DNA of 39,423 nt from an uncultured Rhodospirillales bacterium (GCA_903923205.1 CAIXXC010000488.1:1-39423), one strand, 5' to 3'. Shown: positions 7,675 to 18,440, counted from the first letter of the stretch. Numbers and translations: made by a program. The notes: generated from the sequence alone by a model not told the origin.

Positions 7675-8445
7675 GTGACGATGTCGGTCTCGGCCAGCGC
7701 CCTAACTGCCCTGGAAGCGAGGCTTGGTCATCATTTCGCGCTCCCGGCCAGGCTGATCGAGGCGCTGACCCATCGCAGTGTTGCCGCGCGGTCGCATGCG
7801 GCCCATGCCCCCGGCGGGCGCGGTCGCAATCGGGGCCGCAGTCAGATGTCGACCCTTGATCAGGCCGATACCGGGAACGAGCGGTTGGAGTTTCTGGGCG
7901 ACCGGGTGCTCGGGCTGCTGGTAGCGGAGATGCTTCTGGACGCCTTTCCAGCCGAGAGCGAGGGTGAGATCGCGCGCCGTCATGCCGAATTGGTCCGCAA
8001 GGAAACATTGGCAGAGGTCGCAGGCGTGATCGATATCGCGCCGCTGATTCGCCTGCCGCCCGAGGAGGACCAGAACGTTCGCCATAATCCCAGCCTTCTG
8101 GCCGATGCCTGCGAGGCGCTAATTGCGGCGCTCTATCTTGATGGCGGGCTTGGGGCGGCACGGCGGTTTGTTGCCGATCATTGGTCCAGCCGGATGACAG
8201 CGACCTTGTCGCCGCCGAAGGATCCGAAGACCGGGCTGCAGGAATGGGCGCAAGCGCGAGGTAAGTCTTTGCCGGCCTATCGACTTCTCCAGACCAAGGG
8301 TCCGCCACACCAACCGGTATTCACCGTTGAGGTTTCGGTTGAGGGCGAGGCCGCCGAACAGGCAGACGGCCTTTCAAAACGTATCGCCGAACGGGAGGCA
8401 GCCGCCGCCCTGCTCGCGCGATTAAAAGGATCAAGCACAGAATGA
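7675..8445 (+). CDS. rnc: Ribonuclease III
   Basis: Cuts double-stranded RNA, including rRNA precursors. The 256-residue protein has the RNase III domain with ERLEFLGDRVLG (Glu72, Asp76) and DACEALIAALYLDGG (Asp144, Glu147), then a double-stranded RNA-binding domain from about 185 to 253. The start given is GTG at 7675; an ATG two codons later (7681) is equally possible and neither has a strong ribosome binding site. Unusual is a 33-residue Arg/Gly/His/Ala-rich stretch (36-68) between THRS and NERLEFLGD, where most family members have a much shorter loop. It overlaps era by ATGA. Confidence 0.96.
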   Translation: MTMSVSASALTALEARLGHHFALPARLIEALTHRSVAARSHAAHAPGGRGRNRGRSQMSTLDQADTGNERLEFLGDRVLGLLVAEMLLDAFPAESEGEIARRHAELVRKETLAEVAGVIDIAPLIRLPPEEDQNVRHNPSLLADACEALIAALYLDGGLGAARRFVADHWSSRMTATLSPPKDPKTGLQEWAQARGKSLPAYRLLQTKGPPHQPVFTVEVSVEGEAAEQADGLSKRIAEREAAAALLARLKGSSTE

Positions 8446-9389
8446 CTGACGCGCCCCACGAGATGGATGCTTCCAGGGCGGACGACATCCAGGCCGAACC
8501 GAGGCGTTGCGGCTATGTCGCGATCCTTGGCGCACCGAATGCCGGTAAATCGACCCTGCTCAATCAGTTGGTCGGCCAGAAGCTGGCGATCGTGTCGCCG
8601 AAGGTGCAGACGACGCGGGCCAAAATCCTTGGTATCCAGATCGCCGGGGCTGCACAGATCATCTACGTTGATACACCAGGCATCTTTCAGCCCCGCCGAC
8701 GGCTTGATCGGGCGATGGTGGCGGCGGCCTGGGGCGGGGCGGCGGACGCGGACCGTGTCCTGCTTATGGTGGATTCTCTTGACGGCGTCACAGCCGATGT
8801 CCGTGCCATCGTCGAGCAGTTGAAGGCGACGTCACGCCGCGCTGCGCTGGTTCTAAACAAGGTCGACGCGGTCAAGCGCGATACGCTGCTTGGTCTGGCG
8901 GCACAACTCAATGCTGAGGACATCTTCGATCATGTTTTCATGATCTCCGCCCTCACCGGGGACGGCACGAAAGATGTCGAAGCCTGGGTTGTCGGCCAGT
9001 TGCCCTTTGGACCGTGGCTCTATCCCGAAGATCAGATCACGGATGTGCCGCAGCGGCAGCTCGCTGCCGAGATCACACGCGAACAACTCTATCTCCAGCT
9101 TCACGACGAATTGCCCTATCAGGCGACCGTCGAGACCGAGCGCTGGGAAGAGCGTGCCGACGGCAGCGCGCGGCTTGATCAGATCATTTACGTGCAGCGG
9201 CCCAGCCAGAAAGCGATCGTGCTTGGCAAGGGCGGCCAGCAGGCCAAGAAAATCGGCGCTCGGGCCCGTCTGGAGCTTGAGCGGGTTTTCGAGCGGCGCA
9301 TCCACCTGTTCCTGTTCGTGAAGGTCCGCGAGGGCTGGGTCGACGACCGCGAACGCTATGACGCGATCGGGCTGGACTTCAACGCCTGA
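8442..9389 (+). CDS. era: GTPase Era
   Basis: Essential GTPase that binds 16S rRNA and helps 30S subunit maturation. The 315-residue protein has G1 GAPNAGKS (30-37), G3 DTPG (77-80), G4 NKVD (139-142) and a C-terminal KH RNA-binding domain with VLGKGGQQAKKIG. The first 22 residues form a polar extension before the G domain; a second ATG at 8463 could be the true start. Its ATG overlaps the rnc stop by four bases, fitting the linked roles of the two proteins in rRNA processing. Confidence 0.97.
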   Translation: MTDAPHEMDASRADDIQAEPRRCGYVAILGAPNAGKSTLLNQLVGQKLAIVSPKVQTTRAKILGIQIAGAAQIIYVDTPGIFQPRRRLDRAMVAAAWGGAADADRVLLMVDSLDGVTADVRAIVEQLKATSRRAALVLNKVDAVKRDTLLGLAAQLNAEDIFDHVFMISALTGDGTKDVEAWVVGQLPFGPWLYPEDQITDVPQRQLAAEITREQLYLQLHDELPYQATVETERWEERADGSARLDQIIYVQRPSQKAIVLGKGGQQAKKIGARARLELERVFERRIHLFLFVKVREGWVDDRERYDAIGLDFNA

Positions 9390-9417
9390 AGCCGGGCGAG
9401 CCTGTAAGGGGGCGCTT

Positions 9418-10182
9418 GTGGAGTGGAGTGAACCTGGGATCATTCTGGGCGCGCGGCGGCATGGCGAGAGCAGCCTGCTGATCTCGGTTCTGACGCGTTC
9501 ACGGGGACGCAATAAGGGCCTCGCCCGGGGCGCTGCCCGCAGTCGCGGTCGCGGCGCTATGGAACCCGGCACTCTGGTCGACGCGACCTGGTCGGCGCGG
9601 CTTCAGGATCATCTCGGCCTGTGGCGGCTCGATGCCGGGACCGCCTACGCCGCCCTGGTGCTCGAAGATCCGCTGCGCCTCGGCTGTCTGGAGGCGGCAA
9701 CCGATCTTGTCGACGCGGCATTGCCGGAACGTCAGGCCTATCCGGTCGTGTATGACGGGCTGCTGGCCGTTCTTGAGGCTCTTGGTCGAGACGACACCTG
9801 GGCGAGCCTGCATCTTCGCTGGGAACTCGATCTGCTCGGCAGTCTTGGCTATGGCCTCGACCTCGCTGCCTGTGCCGTTAGCGGTGTTACGGATAATCTT
9901 GCCTACGTATCGCCGCGCACCGGTCGAGCGGTATCGATGGCCGCCGCAGAGGGCTATCGTGATCGCCTGCTGGTCCTGCCGCGACTGCTGGGCGGCATCG
10001 GTCGGACGAATGACTGGAGCCAGGGCTGGGACCTGATCGACGGGCTTGCCCTGACCGGTCATTTCCTCGGCCGCCATATTCACCCGGATATGGAGACTCC
10101 TCTGCCCGGATCGCGCACGCGCTACATTGACCGCATGACCCGACTCATGGCCTTTTCATCCGGATCATCGCTACAGGATTAA
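9418..10182 (+). CDS. recO: DNA repair protein RecO
   Basis: Mediator that loads RecA onto SSB-coated DNA in the RecF pathway. The reading frame is open from 9358 inside era, but the start is set at GTG 9418: a strong AAGGGGG ribosome binding site lies at 9406-9412, five bases before it, and the resulting N-terminus VEWSEPGIILGARRHGESSLL (first residue fMet) is the standard RecO OB-fold start. This gives 254 residues. The N-terminal OB-fold (about 1-80) is followed by the helical domain; the zinc-binding cysteine cluster of some RecO proteins is not evident. parC follows after a single base. Confidence 0.92.
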   Translation: MEWSEPGIILGARRHGESSLLISVLTRSRGRNKGLARGAARSRGRGAMEPGTLVDATWSARLQDHLGLWRLDAGTAYAALVLEDPLRLGCLEAATDLVDAALPERQAYPVVYDGLLAVLEALGRDDTWASLHLRWELDLLGSLGYGLDLAACAVSGVTDNLAYVSPRTGRAVSMAAAEGYRDRLLVLPRLLGGIGRTNDWSQGWDLIDGLALTGHFLGRHIHPDMETPLPGSRTRYIDRMTRLMAFSSGSSLQD

Positions 10183-10183
10183 C

Positions 10184-12407
<2,224 letters not shown>

Positions 12408-12409
<2 letters not shown>

Positions 12410-12430
12410 ATGAGGCGTTTATTCTCATCT
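12408..12430 (+). terminator. Weak stem-loop after parC
   Basis: AGATGAG (12408-12414) and CTCATCT (12424-12430) can pair as a 7-bp stem around a nine-base loop, starting inside the parC stop codon. The stem is AT-rich and not followed by a T run, so a terminator role is uncertain. Confidence 0.25.
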
Positions 12431-12443
12431 TGAAGCACTGCTG

Positions 12444-13577
12444 ATGGCGATATCGCCCGCAGGCGAGGAGGCTCGACTCTCGACCCGGCTAGCGTTTTTT
12501 GTCGCCGGTTTTGGCATGGCCGCATGGGCCCCACTTGTTCCTTTCGTCAAGGCTCGTTGCGCCCTCGGCGAAGGGCTGCTTGGACTGCTTTTGCTGTGCC
12601 TCGGGACAGGCTCGATCCTGGCAATGCCGATGGCAGGGATGCTCGCCCGCCGTTTCGGTTGTCGCGACGTGGTGATCGCGACGGCTGGACTGATCTGTTT
12701 TGCCCTGCCAGTTCTCGCGACGACGTCGAATATCGGCGTTCTGGCTATTGCCCTGTTCTTCTTCGGCGCAGGGCTTGGTTCGGTCGATTGTGTTGTCAAC
12801 ATTCAGGCTGTGATTGTCGAGCGGGCAAGCGGCAGACCCTTGATGTCCGGCTTTCACGGCTGGTTCAGTATCGGTGGCATCGCGGCTGCGGCGGGTGTCA
12901 GCCTGTTGTTGAGCTTGGGTGCGATGCCTCTGGAGGCCGCCATCTGTGTTGTGGCGACAATGATTGCGGTCATGGTGAAGGCGGGTCCAAACCTATTGCC
13001 TCATGGGGGCGAGGGGGCTGGCTCGACGCTCGCGATCCCGCGCGGGATCGTCCTCTTTATCGGTGTCCTCTGCTTCATTGTCTTCATGGCGGAAGGGTCG
13101 GTTCTTGACTGGAGCGCCGTGTTCCTGACGTCGGTCCGACATGTCGTGCCGGCCCATGCCGGGCTCGCCTATGCCGCCTTCGCAGCGACGATGACATTGG
13201 CACGACTTGCCGGCGATGGAGTCGTTCATCGCCTGGGCGGCAAACGCGTTGTCATCCTCGGCGGGCTCTGCGCCGCCGCCGGTCTTTGTGTCGCAACGCT
13301 TATCCCGAGTTGGCAGGCGGCCATCCTTGGTTATGCCCTGCTCGGTCTTGGTTGCGCCAACATCATCCCTGTCCTTTATACGGCCGTAGGCCGCCAGAAT
13401 GTGATGCCGGAGCATATCGCTGTCCCGGCGATCACGACCCTTGGCTACGCTGGAATCCTTGCCGGTCCCGCGCTGATTGGTTTCATCGCGAGCGCGACGA
13501 CTTTGTCCCTGGGGCTTCTGACGGTCGCCGCGTTGCTGGTCGGGGTCGCAATCAGCGGTCGCTTCTTGCGGATATGA
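12444..13577 (+). CDS. MFS transporter, YbjJ-like
   Basis: A 377-residue inner-membrane protein with about 12 hydrophobic segments and short loops, typical of the major facilitator superfamily. The A-loop is visible as GMLARRFGCRDV near residue 64-75, and FHGWFSIGGIAAAAG near 133-147 matches the FHG(L/W)FS(V/I)GG pattern of the YbjJ-like group. The substrate cannot be told from the sequence. It starts 34 bases after parC with a poor ribosome binding site and is convergent with the alcohol dehydrogenase, six bases separating their stops. Confidence 0.88.
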   Translation: MAISPAGEEARLSTRLAFFVAGFGMAAWAPLVPFVKARCALGEGLLGLLLLCLGTGSILAMPMAGMLARRFGCRDVVIATAGLICFALPVLATTSNIGVLAIALFFFGAGLGSVDCVVNIQAVIVERASGRPLMSGFHGWFSIGGIAAAAGVSLLLSLGAMPLEAAICVVATMIAVMVKAGPNLLPHGGEGAGSTLAIPRGIVLFIGVLCFIVFMAEGSVLDWSAVFLTSVRHVVPAHAGLAYAAFAATMTLARLAGDGVVHRLGGKRVVILGGLCAAAGLCVATLIPSWQAAILGYALLGLGCANIIPVLYTAVGRQNVMPEHIAVPAITTLGYAGILAGPALIGFIASATTLSLGLLTVAALLVGVAISGRFLRI

Positions 13578-13583
13578 ACGTCG

Positions 13584-14621
13584 CTATCCGTTTGGCCGCA
13601 CCAACACCTTGATCTGGGTCGACGGCTTGCGCAGAGCCTCGAAGCTGGCGGGGAGTTGCTCCAGGCTGATTTCGTCGGTGATCATCGGGCGCGGATCGAC
13701 GCGATCGCTGTCGAGCAGATCGAGCACAAGGCGCCAGTCGGGGCGGCCATAGCCAAGCACGAACTGCATGTTCAATTCCTTGAAGATCGCGGACATGGGC
13801 AGCAGCTTGTCCTCGATCATGCAGACGCCGACGACGACCATGCGGCCGAACGGGCGAGAGAGATCAACGCAGGCCTGAATGGTACCGGGCGCGCCGACAC
13901 AGTCGAAGATGATGTCGGGCGCGGCGCCGGCCTTGGCAAGAAAGGCTGGGCCGATTTCCTCCTTGGCTGGATCGATCACCGCGGTTGCTCCCATCGCGCC
14001 GGCGGCCTCGCGCCGCGCGGCGGCGTATTCGCTGAGGATGACGTCGCGCGCGCCTGCGAGCTTGGCGAAAACCGTCACGGCGAGGCCGATCGGTCCGCCG
14101 CCCAGGACCAACACCCGGTCGCCCATCCCAACCTTGCCCTTGGTAACCGCGTGGAGTCCGACGGCGAGCGGTTCCGCCGTTGCGCCTTCGCGGCTCTTGA
14201 CCGCAGACGGCAGGCGCAACGCTTCTCTGGCGCTGACCTTGATGTATTCGGCATAGGCACCCTGTGCCGAGGGATGAAAGCCGGTGAGCGTGTTCCTGGG
14301 ACACAGGATGCCCAGTTCGTCCTTGCATGACCCCAGACCAGCGGCGCGGCAGTCCGCGCAGGCATTATTGGGCAATGCGGTCACCATTTCTCCGACTTTC
14401 CAGCCGGGAGCAGCGGATTCGACGATCTCACCAGCGAATTCATGCCCGAGGATCGTGCCGTCGGGGACGACGAAGGCCCCGGGATGGGTCGCGTGAAGGT
14501 CAGAGCCGCAGATGCCACAGTAATGGACTTTCAGCACCAACTCACCCGGTCCGGCCTGGGGCGTTGCCACGGTCTCGATGGCAAGCGGGTTGCCCAATTC
14601 GTGGAAGACGGCTGCTTTCAT
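13584..14621 (-). CDS. Zinc-dependent alcohol dehydrogenase (MDR family)
   Basis: NAD(P)-dependent oxidoreductase of the medium-chain family; substrate not known, but the layout resembles sorbitol/threonine/butanediol dehydrogenase-like members. The 345 residues show catalytic-zinc ligands Cys35 (CGICGSDLH), His60 and Glu61 (GHEFAGE), and the Rossmann motif VLGGGPIGLA near 172. Candidate structural-zinc cysteines are Cys88, Cys91, Cys99 and Cys107, spaced C-x2-C-x7-C-x7-C instead of the usual C-x2-C-x2-C-x7-C. The ATG at 14621 has GGAG upstream. It stands alone, divergent from the FPPWW-protein/chemoreceptor pair. Confidence 0.92.
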   Translation of the reverse strand: MKAAVFHELGNPLAIETVATPQAGPGELVLKVHYCGICGSDLHATHPGAFVVPDGTILGHEFAGEIVESAAPGWKVGEMVTALPNNACADCRAAGLGSCKDELGILCPRNTLTGFHPSAQGAYAEYIKVSAREALRLPSAVKSREGATAEPLAVGLHAVTKGKVGMGDRVLVLGGGPIGLAVTVFAKLAGARDVILSEYAAARREAAGAMGATAVIDPAKEEIGPAFLAKAGAAPDIIFDCVGAPGTIQACVDLSRPFGRMVVVGVCMIEDKLLPMSAIFKELNMQFVLGYGRPDWRLVLDLLDSDRVDPRPMITDEISLEQLPASFEALRKPSTQIKVLVRPNG

Positions 14622-14870
14622 GATCGGTTGCTCCGATTTCGTGGGGGGCGGCGAGCGGATAAAGGAAAATGCGCTCTGGCGATAGCGCAGGATCGGTGGC
14701 CTTGAGGCTCTTGTCCAGAGGGCGCTTCAATTCGAAGCCGTGGGGTAGCCCGTGAGGGGATTTCCGGACAGTTCATCAATTATTATCGAATCACAACCTA
14801 GAACGGTGCGATCGACGTCATTGACAGCTCATGACTGTGGCCATCGATCTTTGCGGGTGCATGTCTGGCG
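14622..14870. promoter_or_regulatory. Divergent intergenic region before the FPPWW protein
   Basis: This 249-base stretch lies between the minus-strand dehydrogenase and the plus-strand small-protein/chemoreceptor pair. A perfect TTGACA hexamer sits at 14821-14826, but the sequence 17 bases further (TCGATC) is a poor -10, so the promoter call is tentative. No gene is seen. Confidence 0.3.
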
Positions 14871-15251
14871 ATGCGAAGTCATCCAGTCTCAATCAAACGC
14901 CGTCTGACTGGCAACACGGGGTCATCGAAGCACTGGCGATCCTGGTACTCGGCTTCGAGTGCGGTCGCTTTGATGCTGACGAGTTGGGTGTGCCTTTTGC
15001 TGATGGCGTTGCAGCCACCCGCTAACGCCGCCGTCGTCGCCGCGATCTTTCCGCCCTGGTGGACGGGAAGAACTGCCCTTTCCGCTGCCGCTGCTGCTGG
15101 CACCGACATTATCCGGACGGGCAGCCTGCCTAATATTCTCATTCTTCATGTGTCGAGCCCGGAAAGCCTGGTTCGACTTCGTCACGCTGGCGCTTGGTTC
15201 ACGGCTGATCCAATCGCTCTCGGTGGTTGCCTTCGGAGAAATCAGATATGA
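14871..15251 (+). CDS. Small membrane-anchored protein with FPPWW motif
   Basis: A 126-residue protein of unknown function. A basic N-terminus (1-26) is followed by one hydrophobic segment (about 29-48, ending in a possible AxA site at ANA, 51-53), then a soluble part expected outside the inner membrane. Near the start of that part is FPPWW (60-64), then an Ala-rich helix, [14 protein letters not shown] (81-94), and a C-terminal [15 protein letters not shown] (106-120). I believe similar short unnamed proteins with FPPWW, RTG and GAW motifs exist in other alphaproteobacteria, but that is memory, not a search. Its stop overlaps the chemoreceptor start as ATGA (15248-15251), strong evidence that it is real and co-translated. 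The start is uncertain: ATG 14871 has no good ribosome binding site. Confidence 0.68.
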   Translation: MRSHPVSIKRRLTGNTGSSKHWRSWYSASSAVALMLTSWVCLLLMALQPPANAAVVAAIFPPWWTGRTALSAAAAAGTDIIRTGSLPNILILHVSSPESLVRLRHAGAWFTADPIALGGCLRRNQI

Positions 15252-16720
15252 CAAAGACCGCATCGCCCAGTCTCGATCGTCTACAGGCGAGCGCCAGCAA
15301 GGGCCTGATCGTCTTCCTTTGGCTGAACGTCCTGCTGGTGCTTAGCATCGCATTGATTCGGGGGGGCGAGGTTACGCTGCCTCTATTGTTGGCTATTGCT
15401 CTCGCGGGCGCATCGACCGCGTCATGGTGGGGTGTCGGCAATGGGCTTTCGACTCGGCTGCTTGTCGCGGTTGCGGTTGTCGGGATGGTATCAGACGTCG
15501 TCTTCGAGATGGCCGGCAGTCCCTGGCAGGTCGACGCTCATATGTACTTTTTCGCCGTCCTTGCCGGGCTGGTCGCGTATTGCGATTTTCGCGTGATCCT
15601 TGCGGCGACGGTTGCGACGGCGCTTCATCATCTCAGCCTCAATTTCCTATTGCCGGCGGCGATCTATCCAGGAGGGGCGGATTTCTTCCGTGTTGTACTC
15701 CATGCCATTATTCTGGTTGGGGAAGCCGGTGTCTTGATCTGGTTGGCGCTGACCCTCAACCGTCTCATGACCGTCAGTGCAGAACACTTGGCTGAAGTCG
15801 AGGCGGCTCGCACTGCGGAAACCCGCGCCAACGCGGATCGTGCGTCTGCAAAAGAGGAAGCTGAGCGACGGGCGGCGGCGGCCACGGCGGCACTTGCCGA
15901 CGGGTTCGAGCGGGCGATCGGACAGATCGTGCTCCAGGTCGCAACGGCAGCCTCGAACATGCAGAATATGTCGGCCGCTATGAACGAGGCCGCGGCTGCA
16001 ACGACCGAGCGCGCCGAAAGTGTTGCGGTGGCGTCTGCCGAGGCCTCGGAGAATGTTTATACCGTCGCCTCGGCGACGCATGAGTTGTCGGGATCGATCA
16101 CGGAGATCAGCGAGCAGGTCAATCGGTCGACGGCGGTTGCTCGCAAGGCTGCCGAAGAGGCAGGAAGGACAACGGCAATCGTCGAAGGCCTGTCCGTTGC
16201 AGGACAGAAGATCGGCGAGGTCGTGACGCTGATCCGCAATATCGCCAGTCAAACGAATCTACTGGCACTGAACGCGACGATCGAAGCCGCGCGTGCCGGG
16301 GAGCATGGCAAGGGCTTTGCCGTGGTCGCCAGCGAGGTTAAGGCGTTGGCGAACCAGACCTCGATAGCCACCGAAGATATCGCGGGCCAGGTGCAGAGCA
16401 TTCAGGGTGCGACAGCAGAAGCAGTGTCGGCGATCCGGACGATTGATGGCACGATTTCGGAGGTGAACCAGATCTCGGCCATGATTGCAGCCGCGATCGA
16501 ACAGCAGGGTGCGGCTACGAGCAGTATCGCGGCCAATATCAACCAGGCATCGAAAGGGACGCAGGATGTCAGCTCCAATATCCGGGGTGTCACCGACGCC
16601 TCGGGCTCCGTCGGTCGTGCCGCGACGACGATGATGGGCGCATCGCGCGATCTTACCGGTTTGTCGGAGCAGCTTCGCGAGGAATTGGCGAAGTTCCTCC
16701 GGTCGATCCGCGCCGCGTAA
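15248..16720 (+). CDS. Methyl-accepting chemotaxis-like protein with polytopic membrane domain
   Basis: A 490-residue signalling protein. The start is set at ATG 15248, with GGAG about ten bases upstream and an ATGA overlap with the preceding small gene, rather than at an in-frame GTG-type start at 15227. The N-terminal half has about six transmembrane segments (roughly 19-37, 44-62, 69-88, 99-112, 115-137, 148-170) with the motif [13 protein letters not shown]...YCDFRVI...[13 protein letters not shown], and no large periplasmic ligand domain. A coiled stretch (175-225) leads to the signalling domain with the conserved hairpin tip [33 protein letters not shown], given here only as a recognised block. 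No HAMP domain or C-terminal NWETF-like pentapeptide is seen. It may sense a membrane or intramembrane cue, perhaps with its coupled partner (inference). Confidence 0.9.
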   Translation: MTKTASPSLDRLQASASKGLIVFLWLNVLLVLSIALIRGGEVTLPLLLAIALAGASTASWWGVGNGLSTRLLVAVAVVGMVSDVVFEMAGSPWQVDAHMYFFAVLAGLVAYCDFRVILAATVATALHHLSLNFLLPAAIYPGGADFFRVVLHAIILVGEAGVLIWLALTLNRLMTVSAEHLAEVEAARTAETRANADRASAKEEAERRAAAATAALADGFERAIGQIVLQVATAASNMQNMSAAMNEAAAATTERAESVAVASAEASENVYTVASATHELSGSITEISEQVNRSTAVARKAAEEAGRTTAIVEGLSVAGQKIGEVVTLIRNIASQTNLLALNATIEAARAGEHGKGFAVVASEVKALANQTSIATEDIAGQVQSIQGATAEAVSAIRTIDGTISEVNQISAMIAAAIEQQGAATSSIAANINQASKGTQDVSSNIRGVTDASGSVGRAATTMMGASRDLTGLSEQLREELAKFLRSIRAA

Positions 16721-16740
16721 GGCCGTCTCGACGCCTTACC

Positions 16741-17991
16741 TCAATCACACGGGCAGCGGGTGCGGCGAGCCCGGAGGTAGGACCTGAGCGCAGGATCGCA
16801 TTCCAGTCCAATCGCGCGGTCGAAAGCGTCCGCCGCCTCGGCGTCGCGGCCGTCGCGAGCAAGAAGCTCTGCTCGGGCGGCCCAGTAGGGTTGATAGTCG
16901 GCCAGGCTTTTGTTGCCCCGTGCGATTTGGTCGAGTGCTGCGAGGCCATGAGATGATCCATGCACCTCGCCGATTGCTACCGCGCGATTGACCGCCACCA
17001 CGGGTGAGGCGACCATCGTCGCCAGGACATCATAGAACTGCAGGATCGCCGCCCAGTCGGTTCGCCCTGTATTACGGCGGGCCGCGTGAACGGATTGAAT
17101 CGCGGCTTCGATCTGAAACCGCCCGATTGTCCCGAGGCGACCGGCGCGCCACAGATGTTCCTCGGCTTGCTCGATCATGTCGGATTGCCATGCGCCTGTG
17201 TCCTGCTCCGAAAGTGGGACATAAACGCCGCCACTGCGACGTGCCGGGCGGCGCGCCTCGCCGTGCAGCATCAAGGCCAGTAGCCCAAGCGCCTCGGCCG
17301 ATTTAGGGAAAAAATCGGCGACCAGACTGCAGAGCCAGATCGCCTCGGTTGCCAGTTCGGGCCCGCCGCCCGGATCGGACCAGCCCCTAGCGTAGGCGGC
17401 GTAGATTGCCTGTAATACGCCATCGAGGCGCAGGGGCAACTCGTCGCGATCTGGCAGCCGCAAACTGATTCCGGCGAGTTTGATCTTCGCTTTGGCCCTC
17501 ACAAGCCGCTGCGCCATCGTCGCCGGTGATACCAGGAAGGCCGACGCTATCGTTGCCGCGTCGAAACCGAGGACCGTCTGCAGAATCAGAGGGGCATGCA
17601 GCCTCTGGTCGATGGCGGGGTGTGCGCACGCGAACATCAACGCAAGTCGTTCATCGGAGATCGCGGGATCGTTGGGGCGCGCCTGTGCCATGATTTCCGC
17701 GATCATCCCTAATTGGAGATGTGCCCCGTCATCACTAGCTTGGCGCCGGTTTTGGTCGATCTGCTTGCGTTTGGCCACCGTCAAGAGCCAGGCTTCCGGT
17801 TTGAGCGGTATGCCCGTCTCCGGCCAGACGGTCAGCGCCGCCGCAAAGGCCTCTGACAACGCGTCCTCTGCAGCCGCGACGTCGCGGGTGCGGGCGGAGA
17901 GAAAGGCGACGAGACGGCCATAACTTTGTCGGGCGACGACTGCCGCCGTCGCCCGGGAATCGTCACCATCCTGATTATTCAATCCCGGCAC
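16741..17991 (-). CDS. ECF42-type RNA polymerase sigma factor
   Basis: An extracytoplasmic-function sigma factor with a long C-terminal extension, the form found with YCII/DGPF proteins. Sigma region 2 is seen in VAAAEDALSEAFAAAL, the region-4 helix-turn-helix in TIASAFLVSPATMAQRLVRAKAKI, and the extension (about 190 to the end) has the family's DUF6596/TPR-like helices, for example AVNRAVAIGEVHG and AADAFDRAIGL. The frame is open to 18060, but the start is placed at GTG 17991, 14 bases after the YCII stop with GGCGG upstream, giving 416 residues; a later TTG (17982) is possible. The two genes are one operon; no anti-sigma factor is next to them, and in this group the C-terminal extension is thought to control activity. 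Confidence 0.88.
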   Translation of the reverse strand: MPGLNNQDGDDSRATAAVVARQSYGRLVAFLSARTRDVAAAEDALSEAFAAALTVWPETGIPLKPEAWLLTVAKRKQIDQNRRQASDDGAHLQLGMIAEIMAQARPNDPAISDERLALMFACAHPAIDQRLHAPLILQTVLGFDAATIASAFLVSPATMAQRLVRAKAKIKLAGISLRLPDRDELPLRLDGVLQAIYAAYARGWSDPGGGPELATEAIWLCSLVADFFPKSAEALGLLALMLHGEARRPARRSGGVYVPLSEQDTGAWQSDMIEQAEEHLWRAGRLGTIGRFQIEAAIQSVHAARRNTGRTDWAAILQFYDVLATMVASPVVAVNRAVAIGEVHGSSHGLAALDQIARGNKSLADYQPYWAARAELLARDGRDAEAADAFDRAIGLECDPALRSYLRARRTRCPCD

Positions 17992-18005
17992 AGAACCGCC
18001 GTGCC

Positions 18006-18353
18006 CTACATCGACCAGACCGGACGCACTTCTATGGTGCCATGCTGAGCGCCCGGACAACGCGCCGCCCAGACCAGGGCTGCGTCGAGGTCCGGAACCT
18101 CGACAAGATAGTAACCAGCGAGCTGCTCCTTGGTCTCCGCGTAGGGGCCGTCGAGGACTTCAGTTTTATCTTTTCTCACACGCACCGTGCTCGCGGTCGC
18201 CGACGGTTGCAGCCGATCTGCCCCCACCATGACGCCCGCCGCTTTCATCGCCTGGGTATAGGCGCCGTAGGCCGCGTACATTCTTTCGTTGTCCTCCTTG
18301 CTCGCGGTCTTGGAGTCAGCCTCGTTGCCATAGATCATCAAAAGATATTGCAT
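18006..18353 (-). CDS. YCII/DGPF-domain protein
   Basis: A 115-residue dimeric alpha-beta barrel-type protein with the DGPF-family signature DGPYAETKEQLAGYYLVEV and start MQYLLMIYGNE. Biochemical function is unknown; genes of this kind are the standard neighbours and presumed targets of ECF42 sigma factors. Three in-frame starts exist; ATG 18353 is chosen because GCGAGG lies six bases before it, while the ATG at 18359 is only one base from that site and 18380 has none. It precedes the sigma gene by 14 bases. Confidence 0.9.
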   Translation of the reverse strand: MQYLLMIYGNEADSKTASKEDNERMYAAYGAYTQAMKAAGVMVGADRLQPSATASTVRVRKDKTEVLDGPYAETKEQLAGYYLVEVPDLDAALVWAARCPGAQHGTIEVRPVWSM

Positions 18354-18404
18354 GGTCATCCTCGCCATCAGGTTCGACAACGCATCATGCGCTGCTTATC
18401 CTAT

Positions 18405-18440
18405 GACGGTCGAGAGGTCGACAAATCGACAGGCTCGACA
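18405..18440 (-). promoter_or_regulatory. Candidate ECF42 promoter with repeated TGTCGA
   Basis: Read on the minus strand, TGTCGA occurs three times in 23 bases (18440-18435, 18431-18426, 18423-18418), with a fourth copy at 18379-18374. The second copy is followed by a 17-base spacer and CGTC (18408-18405), 52 bases upstream of the YCII ATG. TGTCGA is, as I recall the literature, the -35 element reported for ECF42 promoters, with a CGTC-like -10, so self-control of the YCII-sigma operon is likely. The repeats are seen directly; the promoter role is inference. Confidence 0.6.

Noticed and set aside
14831-15025. A 64-codon plus-strand frame overlapping the FPPWW gene
   Set aside because: The alternative frame (14871-15251) has a transmembrane segment, protein-like motifs and an ATGA overlap with the next gene, so it is the real one.
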